Source: Spongospora subterranea | Lineage: Eukaryota; Endomyxa; Phytomyxea; Plasmodiophorida; Plasmodiophoridae | Reading direction: 5' to 3' | NCBI GenBank assembly: GCA_900404475.1 | Contig: OUQQ01000135.1 | Span: 1 to 37,333, forward strand | Length of the DNA: 37,333 nt | Shown here: piece by piece, positions 1-9,745 of the stretch | Layout of the letters: each line of letters opens with the position of its first letter | Numbering within the stretch: the stretch's first letter is position 1 | Notes under the pieces: model-generated | Databases searched by the model: none | Seen by the model: the letters and a program-made list of their open reading frames with translations, nothing else | What the model was told of the DNA's origin: nothing | Position numbers and translations under genes: made by a program

Positions 1-147
1 ATTATATTTGGACAGGTTGACTTCTTCTTGTAGCCAATGGAAACTTGATACTAGTGGGCTCCCACTTTCGTTCTGCTCGACATGACTGGTGTTGCTCTGC
101 ATCTGCTCAGTGTTGTCGGCGTTGCTTGCGCTTCGGGTCTCCACCAT
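1..147 (-). CDS. 5' end of an unrecognised gene, cut by the window edge
   Basis: The minus strand is open for 49 codons from an ATG at 147-145 to the window edge, starting MVETRSASNADNTEQMQ. The N-terminus is polar and rich in Asn, Gln, Ser and Glu, with no signal peptide, then turns more ordered near the edge (SFHWLQEEVNL). It is the first ATG in this frame, although the frame stays open upstream, so an earlier exon is possible. I do not recognise the family. It is divergent from the tRNA and EXO84. Only the first exon or part of it is visible. Confidence 0.45.
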   Translation of the reverse strand, partial: MVETRSASNADNTEQMQSNTSHVEQNESGSPLVSSFHWLQEEVNLSKYN

Positions 148-331
148 CCCTGTAAGCTCTTGGACTATCAGACGTAGCTGATGGTGAAGAAACAAACGTT
201 GATTGATTGCAAGACAAGAAGTAAGTATTATTGACCGTTCATCATGACTTAGTCGATCTCGGCAAGGATTGCCGAATGCGTCGCTAACACCTATTGAAGA
301 TGATGTCGTTCGCCCAACATGACATGTTCAA

Positions 332-405
332 GTCTGAGTGGCGCAACCGGTCAGCGCGTTCGACTGTTAATCGAGAGGTTATGGGTTCGAGTCCCATCTT
401 GGACG
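332..405 (+). tRNA. tRNA-Asn (anticodon GUU)
   Basis: A complete 74-nt cloverleaf can be folded by eye. The acceptor stem is 332-338 with 398-404 (two G-T wobbles), and the discriminator base is G405. The D arm has a GCGC/GCGC stem. The anticodon stem 359-363/371-375 encloses the loop CTGTTAA, giving anticodon GTT at 366-368. The T arm is ATGGG/CCCAT around TTCGAGT. Internal promoter boxes are visible: A box TGGCGCAACCGG and B box GGTTCGAGTCC. There is no intron and no encoded CCA. It reads AAC/AAU codons. Confidence 0.95.
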
Positions 406-409
406 TTCC

Positions 410-415
410 TTTTTT
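410..415 (+). terminator. Pol III T-run terminator of the tRNA
   Basis: Six T residues begin five bases after the tRNA 3' end, a normal RNA polymerase III stop signal. Confidence 0.75.
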
Positions 416-774
416 GTCCAATCAAGCGTCTATTGGTCACGGTGATTCAGCAGTGGATCATGTGGGGGAGATCGTATGTTTTTGCACCACAAAAAACCAT
501 TGAAACTGTTTTCAAAAAGTTTGCTCAAGATTGCGGCGACGCCCAACTTTAGTGGCAAGAGGCCCTCCTCCTACATACTGGGACTGGATCATCATTGGTT
601 GATATCTGTTACCTCAGTACAAGTATTTTTGAATTTCCGTTTCACAAAGATAATGTGTATTTGATATTCGGAGAAGCAATGGTCGGGGAGTCATTTGCGC
701 CCAGAACGAAGCGTGAAGCCCTCAAACGCAGCGCCAAAGGTTCGGCACCACATATGAAGTGCCATGAATGAACC
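416..774. other. Intergenic stretch, tRNA to EXO84
   Basis: No convincing coding region. The ORFs here overlap the tRNA or are short. TCATTTGCGCCCAG near 690 resembles the oomycete initiator (TCATT-type) and may lie in the EXO84 promoter; this is only a resemblance. Confidence 0.4.
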
Positions 775-3429
775 ATGTGTCCGAATTTAGGAATATATGA
801 ACGCCGAAAAAGAGCTGCTGTTCCTGAAGCAAGGAGAAACGATGCGTCATCGCCAGAAAATCCCCGACAGATGGCCTTGATTAACCTGAGGACAACATTG
901 GAGTTATTCGGGCTGCCAACATTTCGTGTGGAAACCTATATGGCAGCACATTTCTCGGCGCCAGTAGACGATGAAGCACATAAACAGGAACTGCTGACTA
1001 GGAAAACGTTGATGAACGAGACTTTGAAGAGTTTCGTGACTGACAACTATAATATGTTTATACATACCTCAAAAGAAATCGAATGTACGCGTTTATCGTT
1101 TGACGACATCTCTTACTGAGTTGTTTGGCAGATATTGAATCCGATTTGTCCAACTTGCATAACACTTTGGGTCAATACAAGACTGCAATCAAGAGGCTAC
1201 AGGATATTCCAATTACAAAGAAAGGTCTTGTACCAGTTTTTTCAAAACAATCGTGGTTTAATTTGAGCCCATATTTCGCAGATACGCATGCAATTCTAAT
1301 TTCCAAAATATCATCTGGCGCCAAAAATGTCAATTCGACAATACTAATTGACATTATCGACGAGCTAAATACTTTGATATATGAACGGAAGCTGGAACAA
1401 GCTACTGAGTTGGTCGATTCGTCTTTTGATAGAGTAAATACTATTGATGCAACCGATATCCAAGTGGAAGATGCTCACGCAAAGCTCACTATCGAAAAAG
1501 ATAAACTAGTCTGCGTGGCGTCAGAAATGTTCAAAGTATGACGTCGGTATTGACCATAATTTTTCTGAATTTCTTTTTTAGTCACCAGCACTGAAACCTC
1601 AAGAAAGACGTCGATATATCAACTGTATTGTAAAGTTAGGCCGGATGGATAAAGCGCTTGATCTGTTTGTCGAGCAACGTAGCTCCATGATTCGTATCGC
1701 GCAAGGTTTTTATTGCTATAATTAAGCGCTATTGTTTGAAGAGTGTGTTTTTTCAGGACAGATCCGATCAACCGGTGATTTGACATCATATATCACTGAC
1801 GTTTCAGGAGTTGTTTTTTCTTCCATTGGAACTGGCTGGATCGAATTCAAACGCATATTCAAAAACCATGCGCTAAACTCCCGATTCTTTACATGGGCAA
1901 CATCTGAACTGGAGACGTTTGGCAATCTTGTTCGTCATCAGGTCAGCTGTAGAGTTGTAGCCATGTTACTATCAATCAAACCGGCTTAGGTATTTCGAGC
2001 CGATTCTTCATTTCGCACAGTCTGTCAATGTGTGCATTTGACAGTACTTGCCTGCAAAATGCTGGAGAAACAAGGGCTCAAATTTTCTTTTATGTTTGAA
2101 AAACTTTTTCTGGATGATCTGGTAGGCATTTCTGGGAGTAGGCTGATTGTAGGTTGCTTTCTTTCAGCGATTCTTGCAGAGATCCGCTTTTCAAACTTAC
2201 AGCATTACTGCCCGTCAAATTATTGCCAAGGCGCTTAGTACAGAAACGTGGGAGATCGAGCAAACTTGGATCAAACAACCTAGTAAGATTGATGTTGCTG
2301 ATAAGGTATTTGTAACTGTCAGTGGTAAACGATTTATTAATTTGTTTCTAAAGCTGTCGATTACTCGAAGTGCACGTAGCCTATATGACGTCGTCCATCA
2401 GTTCATTCAGGATATGAGACTACTTATATTCAATCCCATCGTTTTTGATCCAACTGTTAACGACTTGCTTCCACTCGCATCCACAGGAATCAGAGTTATG
2501 TTTGAAGAGTATTTGTTGAATATGGCCACTGTTTCCAAATCGGAGGCTACGACTGACGCCCAAGGCATCGCCATCCTCTCCAACTCTTACTTCCTTGCTG
2601 AAGATCTCTTTCCCAGAATAATAAAGCAATTAACGCAGCGGATCCCACCTCAACGAGGTAAGATCTCGATTTTGATCTCACAACTGTTAATCCTGTCGCA
2701 AAGGTATGACTGAGATACTGAATTTTCACGATCAACTCATGAAGTTTTACAAAGCTCAAAGAGAGTTTTTTTGCCAAAAACGTGGGGAGAAGTGGATTAG
2801 TGATATTATCAAATGGAACAGCGAGGCGGAAAAATGGTTTGCGCCGCTTGATTCCCCTGTTGATACTCCATCAGCGGGGTTCATGTCTTTTGGTGTATAT
2901 CTGATTCAGCTGGGTGTTCAGGTTAATAAATGCCTTGAGGTAAGTTTCTGTCTGGATTCTTCAAGGCCTTGCTCATTGTTTTCAGTTCGAGGTCCCTCGC
3001 ATTCAATCTCGTGCAGTTGCTGAAGTACTTTCCCAATTACGTTCCGATGCATCCTGGAGCCATGTCCCGGCAAAGCTAAATCCCCGCGGCTACAGACAGC
3101 TCACGCTCGATATGGCGTTTATGAAAATGGCGGAAGGGGGTTCCGGTTTTTATCAAGAGGCTGTTATGAAATATTCGTCTGAAATCATGCTTCACGCCAA
3201 AAAAAGACTTGAAACACCAATCGAGACTATTGATGAATCTTGGGCTGACAAATTGATTGATTGCCTCCCGGAAAAGACTCGTCTGACAGTTGCTATTAAA
3301 GTTACGCCAAACAAAGCTTCGGAACCAATCTCTCGTTTGATTTCTCCAAATCCGTCTCCAGCACGGGGAAGCAGAGCTCAGTCCACACTTGTCATAAGAG
3401 AAAGCGGGTCGAGCAGAAAGCAAAAGTAA
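775..3429 (+). CDS. EXO84: Exocyst complex subunit EXO84 (EXOC8)
   Basis: Exo84 is a subunit of the octameric exocyst, which tethers secretory vesicles to the plasma membrane. Nine exons join in frame: 775-1084, 1132-1535, 1582-1705, 1757-1941, 1990-2121, 2168-2305, 2354-2657, 2704-2939, 2986-3429 (758 aa); all eight introns are 46-51 nt. The N-terminal Vps51/Exo84-type segment is clear (F-x-VETYMAAHF, then SFVTDNYNMFIHTSKEIE), followed by a coiled region and the helical C-terminal Exo84 region (ELETFGNLVRH, FDPTVNDLLPL, LLNMAT). Length matches plant-like Exo84 (about 750 aa). The C-terminus (last about 40 residues) is basic, Ser/Pro-rich and probably disordered. The start is the least certain point: ATG 775 is used, but ATG 872 in the same frame, or an extra 5' exon, is possible. 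The gene is convergent with the peroxidase gene, 144 bp away. Confidence 0.85.
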
Positions 3430-3573
3430 AATAACGTGCATTCCTAAATACCGCCGTCACATGCGTATTAGTTTTATAGAAATGCAAGTTCAATAGTCAG
3501 AAATAACTATTTATTAAGCGATGTGGCTGCAGCACCTTCAGCCAGACGACAACCGTGGATGTTGAGAAATAGC

Positions 3574-4994
3574 TCAATATCCAAATAACCACGCCCACCA
3601 TCCCTTGCATGGGTATTTAACTCCTGCTTCTAACAATTTCTTGAATGCTTTGCTAAATTCCTTGAAGAATGCGGCTTCGTCTTTAGCGAAATATTCAACG
3701 TAGTATTTAAACTTTGGGTCTTCGATAAGCGCCATATCTGTTGGAAGCATCATGAGCTTTCCAGTTTTATCCTCATATTGCTTAGGGCCGTTCCATTTTT
3801 TCTCGGTCCTAAGAATGCAGGTTATGTGTGAACCAATTACGGCTACCGATATAGAATACCACTTCTCTTCAAGTAGCAGCCGAAAGAATTCGTTACTGAA
3901 TGTAGTAGGTGCATTTGTCCATGGCCCAGTGAAGCCAGATCTGTTCGGATGACAACGGCCAACAGCTGAAAAATTGATGGTGGGTAATCAATATATAAGC
4001 AGAGAGAATGCTTTTGTACCGTGAGCCCCCAGAAGAGCAACTATTTCCTTGTCGTTGAAGCCCATGCGGTAGAAAATATCTCTCACGTGCTGAGCGCCTT
4101 GTGCTGCATCTGGAAGACGACCGTCAGGTGGGCAGGACGTCCCATCTTTCGCATCAGTACGTCCTATGTGACAGTTGAGAGGTATGATTTATGTTGGAAC
4201 AAATGAGTTAACCTTCGCGCCATGGAACAACAGGGCCGCCCATTTCTTCGATGGCGACAACCCCTGCCAGAGTCCATAAATCTGCATAGGATACGCCTGA
4301 CGGTGCAGTGGCTAAATAAACCACGATTCGGGTGTCGGTGCGAATACCGGGGTATTTTGCCTTCAAGGGCTCAAGAACCTGTCGAGCAACGGCTAGACCG
4401 GCATTTGCTCCGAATTCGGATTCAGGCTTGAAACGCATTGTCGCACCGTTAGATCTAGACGTTACGCTGTTATGAATTTCGGTACGTGATAAGAAATAAA
4501 ATGTACCCGCCGGGGCATGTTGCTCCTTTCGTGCCATCATACGATCCGGCAGCATGCCAGGCCAAACGAACTAATACAGGGCCGTATGATCCATCGTCAT
4601 AAGAGGAGTTTGATTCAAGCAAGTCTGCCTAATTAGTGCACATGGTCAATATTTGCTGGAGCTGAATCCGATTACAGCTCTACGATATCTTTGCGAAGCT
4701 GAGCGTAGTCAACTGGGGCAGAGGCAGACGCAGAGGTTTCCTTGGCTTGTTCGCAAATTGCTACAGTGCTAGCCAGCGCGACAGCTGCTGTGGCACCAGC
4801 AGCAAACCCCCAGGCATTATATCCATGACCGCTCGATGACGTGGAGGTTGCCAAGCATCGAACAGAATGAGCTGGTTGTCCAAATTCAGCATCAGCAGAT
4901 TTTTTCCTTCACATTCGAAACTACCTGCAACTAGACGAGGACCAGCGCCTCGGGAAGCCAATGACAAGCCGCGAACGGATCGTGACAATAGCAT
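3574..4994 (-). CDS. Mitochondrial heme peroxidase, cytochrome c peroxidase / ascorbate peroxidase type
   Basis: Class I heme peroxidase that reduces H2O2 using cytochrome c or ascorbate. Eight exons (minus strand) 4994-4925, 4871-4684, 4628-4507, 4454-4348, 4296-4213, 4163-4020, 3965-3860, 3808-3574 give 351 aa; introns are 49-55 nt. The N-terminus has an Arg/Ser-rich presequence ([16 protein letters not shown]) followed by a hydrophobic stretch ([17 protein letters not shown]), the layout of intermembrane-space-sorted CCP. Distal site VRLAWH (Arg, Trp, His), proximal His in LLGAHAVGRCH, proximal Trp in GFTGPWT and the Asp in MMLPTDMAL are all present. [16 protein letters not shown] is close to the CCP C-terminus. 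The electron donor cannot be settled from sequence. The tail after KYP ([11 protein letters not shown]) is unusual. Confidence 0.88.
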
Positions 4995-5060
4995 GATTGA
5001 TAATATTATTATGAACAAAAGGCGATAAGTTCTCTATGTCCTCACTGGTCAGTCCCCCCA

Positions 5061-5336
5061 GTGACGCTTGAAAATCACGTTGCGCACATTGGCGGGTATA
5101 ACTCCGGAGTCAAAGGGGAACCTCCCGTCCCGTCCCGTCTCAAGAAGCGCGCGGCGAAAATGCCCGTATATGTTGGACATGTGCACGTCAAAACCATCAT
5201 TGTCGAGCGCGTCAATGCAACCCTAGAGAATCCTGAAAATCCCCTCATATTGCGAAATGTCACAATGAATTGGAAGTATTGCACAGTCCAAGTTGCCCGA
5301 AAATTCGAACCCAAGGAAAATCGTTTGAAAATATAG
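5061..5336 (+). CDS. Small uncertain ORF, 91 aa
   Basis: An open frame of 91 codons lies between the peroxidase 5' end (divergent, 66 bp away) and the 3' end of the dehydrogenase gene. The product is basic (PSRLKKRAAK near residue 25) with a C-terminal QVARKFEPKENRLKI. I recognise no family, and an overlapping frame on the other strand (5314-5075) is nearly as long, so this may be chance or 5' UTR of something else. From 5337 to 5588 I see nothing further. Confidence 0.25.
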   Translation: MTLENHVAHIGGYNSGVKGEPPVPSRLKKRAAKMPVYVGHVHVKTIIVERVNATLENPENPLILRNVTMNWKYCTVQVARKFEPKENRLKI

Positions 5337-5588
5337 GTAAATTTACGAAGAGACTGGAATTATTTAGTGCAATTATTTTAAGAGTTCGGTTATTATTACA
5401 ACTAAATGCTGTTGCTGGAACATTGCACAAGTTTTGATCATTTCACAGAGTAGGTTAGGAACTCACAAGTTGACTAGGTTCCGGAACTTTTTATCATCAC
5501 CGCATACTGAGATTTTGGAGCTGGATTATTTGATCCAATTACACACCATTTGAGACGACAAGACGTTCGACAATATTAATATAATGAT

Positions 5589-6964
5589 TTAATCTTGGAG
5601 ATTGCTAAGAAGATTGTGTCCACCAGATAACCCCAATGCAGCACATATAGAATGAAAGACGGTTGCGCTCGATATTAAACGCAAAGACGGAATGTATCGA
5701 AGATATCGAGGAATATATATCGTTCCTTGCCCCTCGCAAATGCCATTTACAATATCGCGCGCGGCTTGTTGCAAACGGAGTCGCGGACACGATGATTGCG
5801 ACAGAAACGATTCTCTAAACAACCTATTGAGAACTAAACTGTACAGTCATCGAATTCCATACCCGTGATAGATTGGATCAATCATGTTCAAATGGACGCA
5901 GGCCCAGAATACGCTGACTCCAATGTTCCCATACTCTCGAAGCTCGACGCGCAAAGCTTCGGTCAATCCCATGGCTGCGAACTGATTAGCACAGAAATGA
6001 ACTTGATTGGCTACGCCTGTTCACACTGGTCGGTGATGAACCTTGAACGGCGCGGAGCAATGAATACCGGTAACTGCCGCGCTGGAGGAGACTATCGCTA
6101 CGCATCCACGATTAGATTCAACCATCTGAGCCACAGTTAAAAATTCGACAGAGAACCGAAACAAAATTTCGACGCATTACATCAGAAAGAAACGCCTTGA
6201 TTACGGTAAAATGCCCCATTGCAGCCACATCGAACTCGCGTCGAATTGAGTCAATTGGTAGTTTATGTAAGGGCGGCGATAATTGAGCGTCGCATGGTGG
6301 CCGAACATTAACATCGATGATCAACTCCACCGGTCCTGATATCGATTAACACATCACAAACTTTGTTGCAAAACGGCATCCATACCAATCTGTTTTTCAT
6401 GAAGAAGCCTCTTAAGTGGCGTCACAAGCCGGTCCTGGATCATTTTCTCATCTGATGTATCGCAACTGAAGCAAAACGCGCGACCATTCCTGGAGTCAAT
6501 GATATTTGCACAAGCAGAAGAACAAGAATCGCTGCAGTCAACGACAACGACTAGTAACGGTCGGCAGAAATGAGAAGCTGGCAGACATTGTTAATGACGA
6601 GTACCTGTGGCACCTCGAGCTCCGAGTTCAAATGCGGTATACATGCCGATTCCCGATTGGACGCCATTGATTACCACTGTCTTTCCTTTAAGCGCTGAAG
6701 ACCTCTTACGACGTTGATTTCGTAACCAGCGGATGCATATTCCAAGAACTACGCCAATGAGCACTGCACAACAAGGCTGGATTCAGCCATCAAATTCGGA
6801 TCATCCATTCCACCCAATAAATTGGAAAAAAACTTGATTAACAAATAAAACTTCGATCAGATAAAGAATAAAATCATACTTAATGTACGGTTCATCGGAA
6901 ATACAGCAGCTGATAGTCTGGTTATGATGCGGTTGGCTTTAATCAGCAAGCTTTCCAACGACAT
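5589..6964 (-). CDS. Membrane short-chain dehydrogenase-like protein with ruined active-site motifs
   Basis: Seven exons (minus) 6964-6880, 6763-6605, 6550-6386, 6335-6181, 6125-6068, 6016-5863, 5814-5589 give 333 aa in one frame; introns are 48-55 nt except the first (116 nt). An N-terminal membrane anchor (LIGVVLGICIRWL) followed by basic residues fits ER-bound SDRs such as the RDH/DHRS groups. The cofactor loop reads NGVQSGIG (normally TGxxxGIG). The structural NNAG motif is replaced by IIDVNV. The SSSAAV serine region is kept, but the catalytic YxxxK is FCANQ (Tyr to Phe, Lys to Gln). The frame, splice sites and C-terminus (IPRYLRYIPSL) are intact, so this looks like a pseudoenzyme rather than simple decay. 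The acceptor of the last exon could be 5824 instead of 5815; both keep the frame. Confidence 0.75.
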
Positions 6965-8500
6965 GACTATTATTTTGATGGTGCCCAAGACCCGTTCCTG
7001 GTGACGCCTGCCTGTTTGGTGTTCGGCCTGATCGGGTGCGTTGCGATATTAGGAGGGCGTTGAATCCCCTCTTCACCTCATCATTGTACGATGATTATGA
7101 GCGATACGGCAATGCCCTCCATAACCCATCTCCTCATCTCCAAATACTGTACCACATGTACTGTACCTTAATGCAGTCGATACCCAACGGTGTGTAACTC
7201 AATAATTCATCCGTACACCTGTCGAACACGTTTCTCGGCAAACGGGCACAGTTTATCTGGTTCCAAGATGGCGAAAGCGCTGGCATGATGTGCTCGGAAG
7301 ATGTTAAACGCTTCTGTTCATTGGGCAGTAGTTTTGCCGTTTGAAAAAATGACAGAAATCAACTTGATATCCTGAACACCAGGTGACTATGCGATGGGCT
7401 TCAGGCACTGGGCTGTCGTGCAACCCTTACGAACGTGTGCGTGATCTTCGCTGAATGGTCCCCGTTCATTTATCGGTGCAGTTGATGCCATAATACATCG
7501 TGGAAGATTCGCTGAAATGTTTGAAATGCTCTTGTTCTCGGTAGTACTCGATATCAATGCCGCGCTATATATTCGGAAATGATGTTCGTAAGAAGCACAT
7601 GCTACGACCGAGGTCTGTTTGTGAAATCTTCCATCATCAGTATATGAAACCGCTAGCACTCCTACCGGCACAAAATATGATCAGGCTCAAATTGTTCGCT
7701 TTGACTCCTAGGATGCATCGAAAACCCTAAAACTTGATTGACCGAACAAATAAACGCGCGTAAAAGCTGACCCTAAACAGGCATCGATAATAGTGGTTCC
7801 CGAAATCGAGGTCATAGGCTCCCAATAAAGCGATCTGACGTACACCGGAAGAAGCTAAAGAACGTGTTTGGCAAAGGGTCATTTCACCATAATGGATTAC
7901 CATAGAGGAGGACCAAATAAACTCACAGACATCATAACCCCAGCAGGTGCCCGAAGACATAATGGCCGCAGAAACTCTTTACAAATCGTAAAAAATCGAA
8001 TAAAATGGTACTACGAGAGGCTTTCGGGGCCGTTGTTTGCGAATAGGAATCAGTTGTTGTTGAAAATCCGATTTGGCTTGGTTTGGCACGCTCTAGGCTA
8101 CATTTGCAGCTTACTTCAAGGGATACGGTCGTAGGAATGATCTTAGCACTACCACTTGTGTAAGAAGAAAAGAAAGTGAATTTAAAGCTCCAATAAACTT
8201 GTATGATGACTGAGTTGAAAAAAATGGAAATAGATACCGGATATTTTGTGTTTTGAAGACGACACATTTCTCCATAATGTAGTTTGTTTTTAAACATAAG
8301 TTTGGCTCCACAATTGCCAAAGAGCTTGTCTACGGTATGCCATTTTGGTCATTTTGCCCCAATGAGCCATTTTGTATCGATTTTGTGCCACAGCATTGTG
8401 CAGTTCTCCGGACGCTTCCGCCACACATCAATGACGCCCTCAAAGTCCCGACAGTTCCTGACATGTTTGACATGCAGTTATTGAAACCATAAGATTCTTC
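6965..8500 (-). other. Unresolved coding-like fragments
   Basis: Several open pieces on the minus strand look protein-like but I could not join them into a gene: about 8135-7982 (ending near RSTILFDFLRF), 7870-7727 (SSGVRQIALLGAYDLDFGN), 7671-7387 (GVLAVSYTDDGRF, then ACASYEHHFRIYSAAL), and a piece ending at a TGA near 7135 (PLGIDCIKVQYMWYSIWR). They could be exons of one multi-exon gene or a decayed gene. I do not recognise the family. About 8300-8500 holds nothing clear. Confidence 0.3.
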
Positions 8501-8638
8501 ACAGATCCAGGACGACGTCTTTCCCGTTGTTCGTTTTTTCAGCGGTTCTTCTTAGCGGGGCGGCTGATACAGGCGAGTACGCGGCAATGCCCCTGGTTTT
8601 TTCCATCGCAATCGGTTCTGGTCGGCGACAGCGAAGTC

Positions 8639-9067
8639 CTACCGTCTCCAGCTCCAACGTTTGTCGCGATGACACCATCTGCCTTCATCGCAGTAGTTCC
8701 CAGCGCCCTGGATCACATATTGTGAGACCGGACGGCTGAATTGCTGAGACGAAACCAATTCCGCTTCCGCTTTACGCCGGGACTCCTCCATGCCAGCGTA
8801 TCTCGCCATGGACTGGTCGATTATCATTCCTGCCGATCTCCGGTCGACCTTCACAAATCGGTACTTTCTTCCTAGGCGATTCCGAGGTTGTGAGGATTCT
8901 TCCGGTGATGCTGCCCTCCGGCGACGGTTGTGGTCATCCTTGAGGGTGGAACATTATGGGTTGAAAAATCTCAACATTGGTACAGTATCCGCTGGGGCAC
9001 TAACACCAACCGAAATCCTTTTCCCGGAGGAGCATGTTCCAGTTGACTCATTCAAAAGGTTCATCAT
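8639..9067 (-). CDS. Small basic protein of unknown function
   Basis: Two exons on the minus strand, 9067-9011 and 8938-8639, joined across a 72-nt GT-AG intron, give 118 aa. The sequence is charged: an Arg run (DDHNRRRRAASPEE) then a likely helix (MARYAGMEESRRKAEAELVSSQQ). The 3' end is doubtful: in the same frame, after the TAG at 8639, a further protein-like stretch ends LPRTRLYQPPR near 8553, so another small intron may remove the stop. A plus-strand frame overlaps at 8527-8739. Divergent from the membrane-protein gene, with about 75 bp between the starts. No family recognised. Confidence 0.35.
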
Positions 9068-9142
9068 CGGATTATTGAAGAAATTGTCAGTCAGGTAATT
9101 TTGGCGGAAAGGCCTGCTTTATTATCATACGAGTGAAGCAGG

Positions 9143-9690
9143 ATGAAAACAATGCTGTATTTCCCGCCTGCCAACTCCGATATCGGTTTAGAACCGAGGA
9201 CCACATCGGGTTTTTCGAAAGTCGCGGCTATACGATCATCTGTGTGCAGGATGATTCTTCATCTACAGTTTGTAGTCATCATCAGCGCCGCCTACATTGG
9301 CACAGTCCTTCCTCAGGTCTTCGCAATCGCCGATCTCGTAATAACGGTCGCCCTGACGATTAGAACTCCCCAATATTCAGTGTTTGTTCTGGTAAGAGTT
9401 ATGGTTGCATTTCGATAAATATCGTACTGACTTCTCAAAAGGCCATTTCTGCTTCACGAGCCCTATCTGTCTTTATCGCTGGTGTCGCTGCATATGATAT
9501 TAGGCCTCGGCGTGCCTTAACGGCATTGGCCATTACAATTACTCTCACTTCTTTGGTACAGATCTCCCGAAATCTCACATGGAGTTTGCTTCCGATTTTC
9601 GCCATAGCCATCAGCAGTTTAGAGATTGTGTCATTGTGGCTAGCCGGTCGCAGAAAGGTGACCATTCCACATGCATATGAACGCATATGA
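9143..9690 (+). CDS. Small multi-pass membrane protein, unknown family
   Basis: Two exons, 9143-9391 and 9442-9690, with a 50-nt intron, give 165 aa. After about 45 polar residues come several hydrophobic segments: FVVIISAAYIGTVLPQVFAI with a second one right after (DLVITVALTI), then ALSVFIAGVAAY, ALTALAITITLTSLVQI and LLPIFAIAISSLEIVSLWLA. The C-terminus is short and polar (GRRKVTIPHAYERI). Four or five membrane passes are likely. ATG 9152 is an alternative start. The gene is convergent with SYF1, only 55 bp apart. No known family recognised. Confidence 0.6.
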
Positions 9691-9745
9691 ACCTTAATAG
9701 TATTGCTGCTGGTGGATAAACCCGACTCAATATTATTGATTTGGT

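Noticed and set aside
7540..7671. AVSYTDDGRF and ASYEHHFRIYS as a WD40 repeat
   Set aside because: One weak repeat only, interrupted by extra residues, with no second blade nearby.
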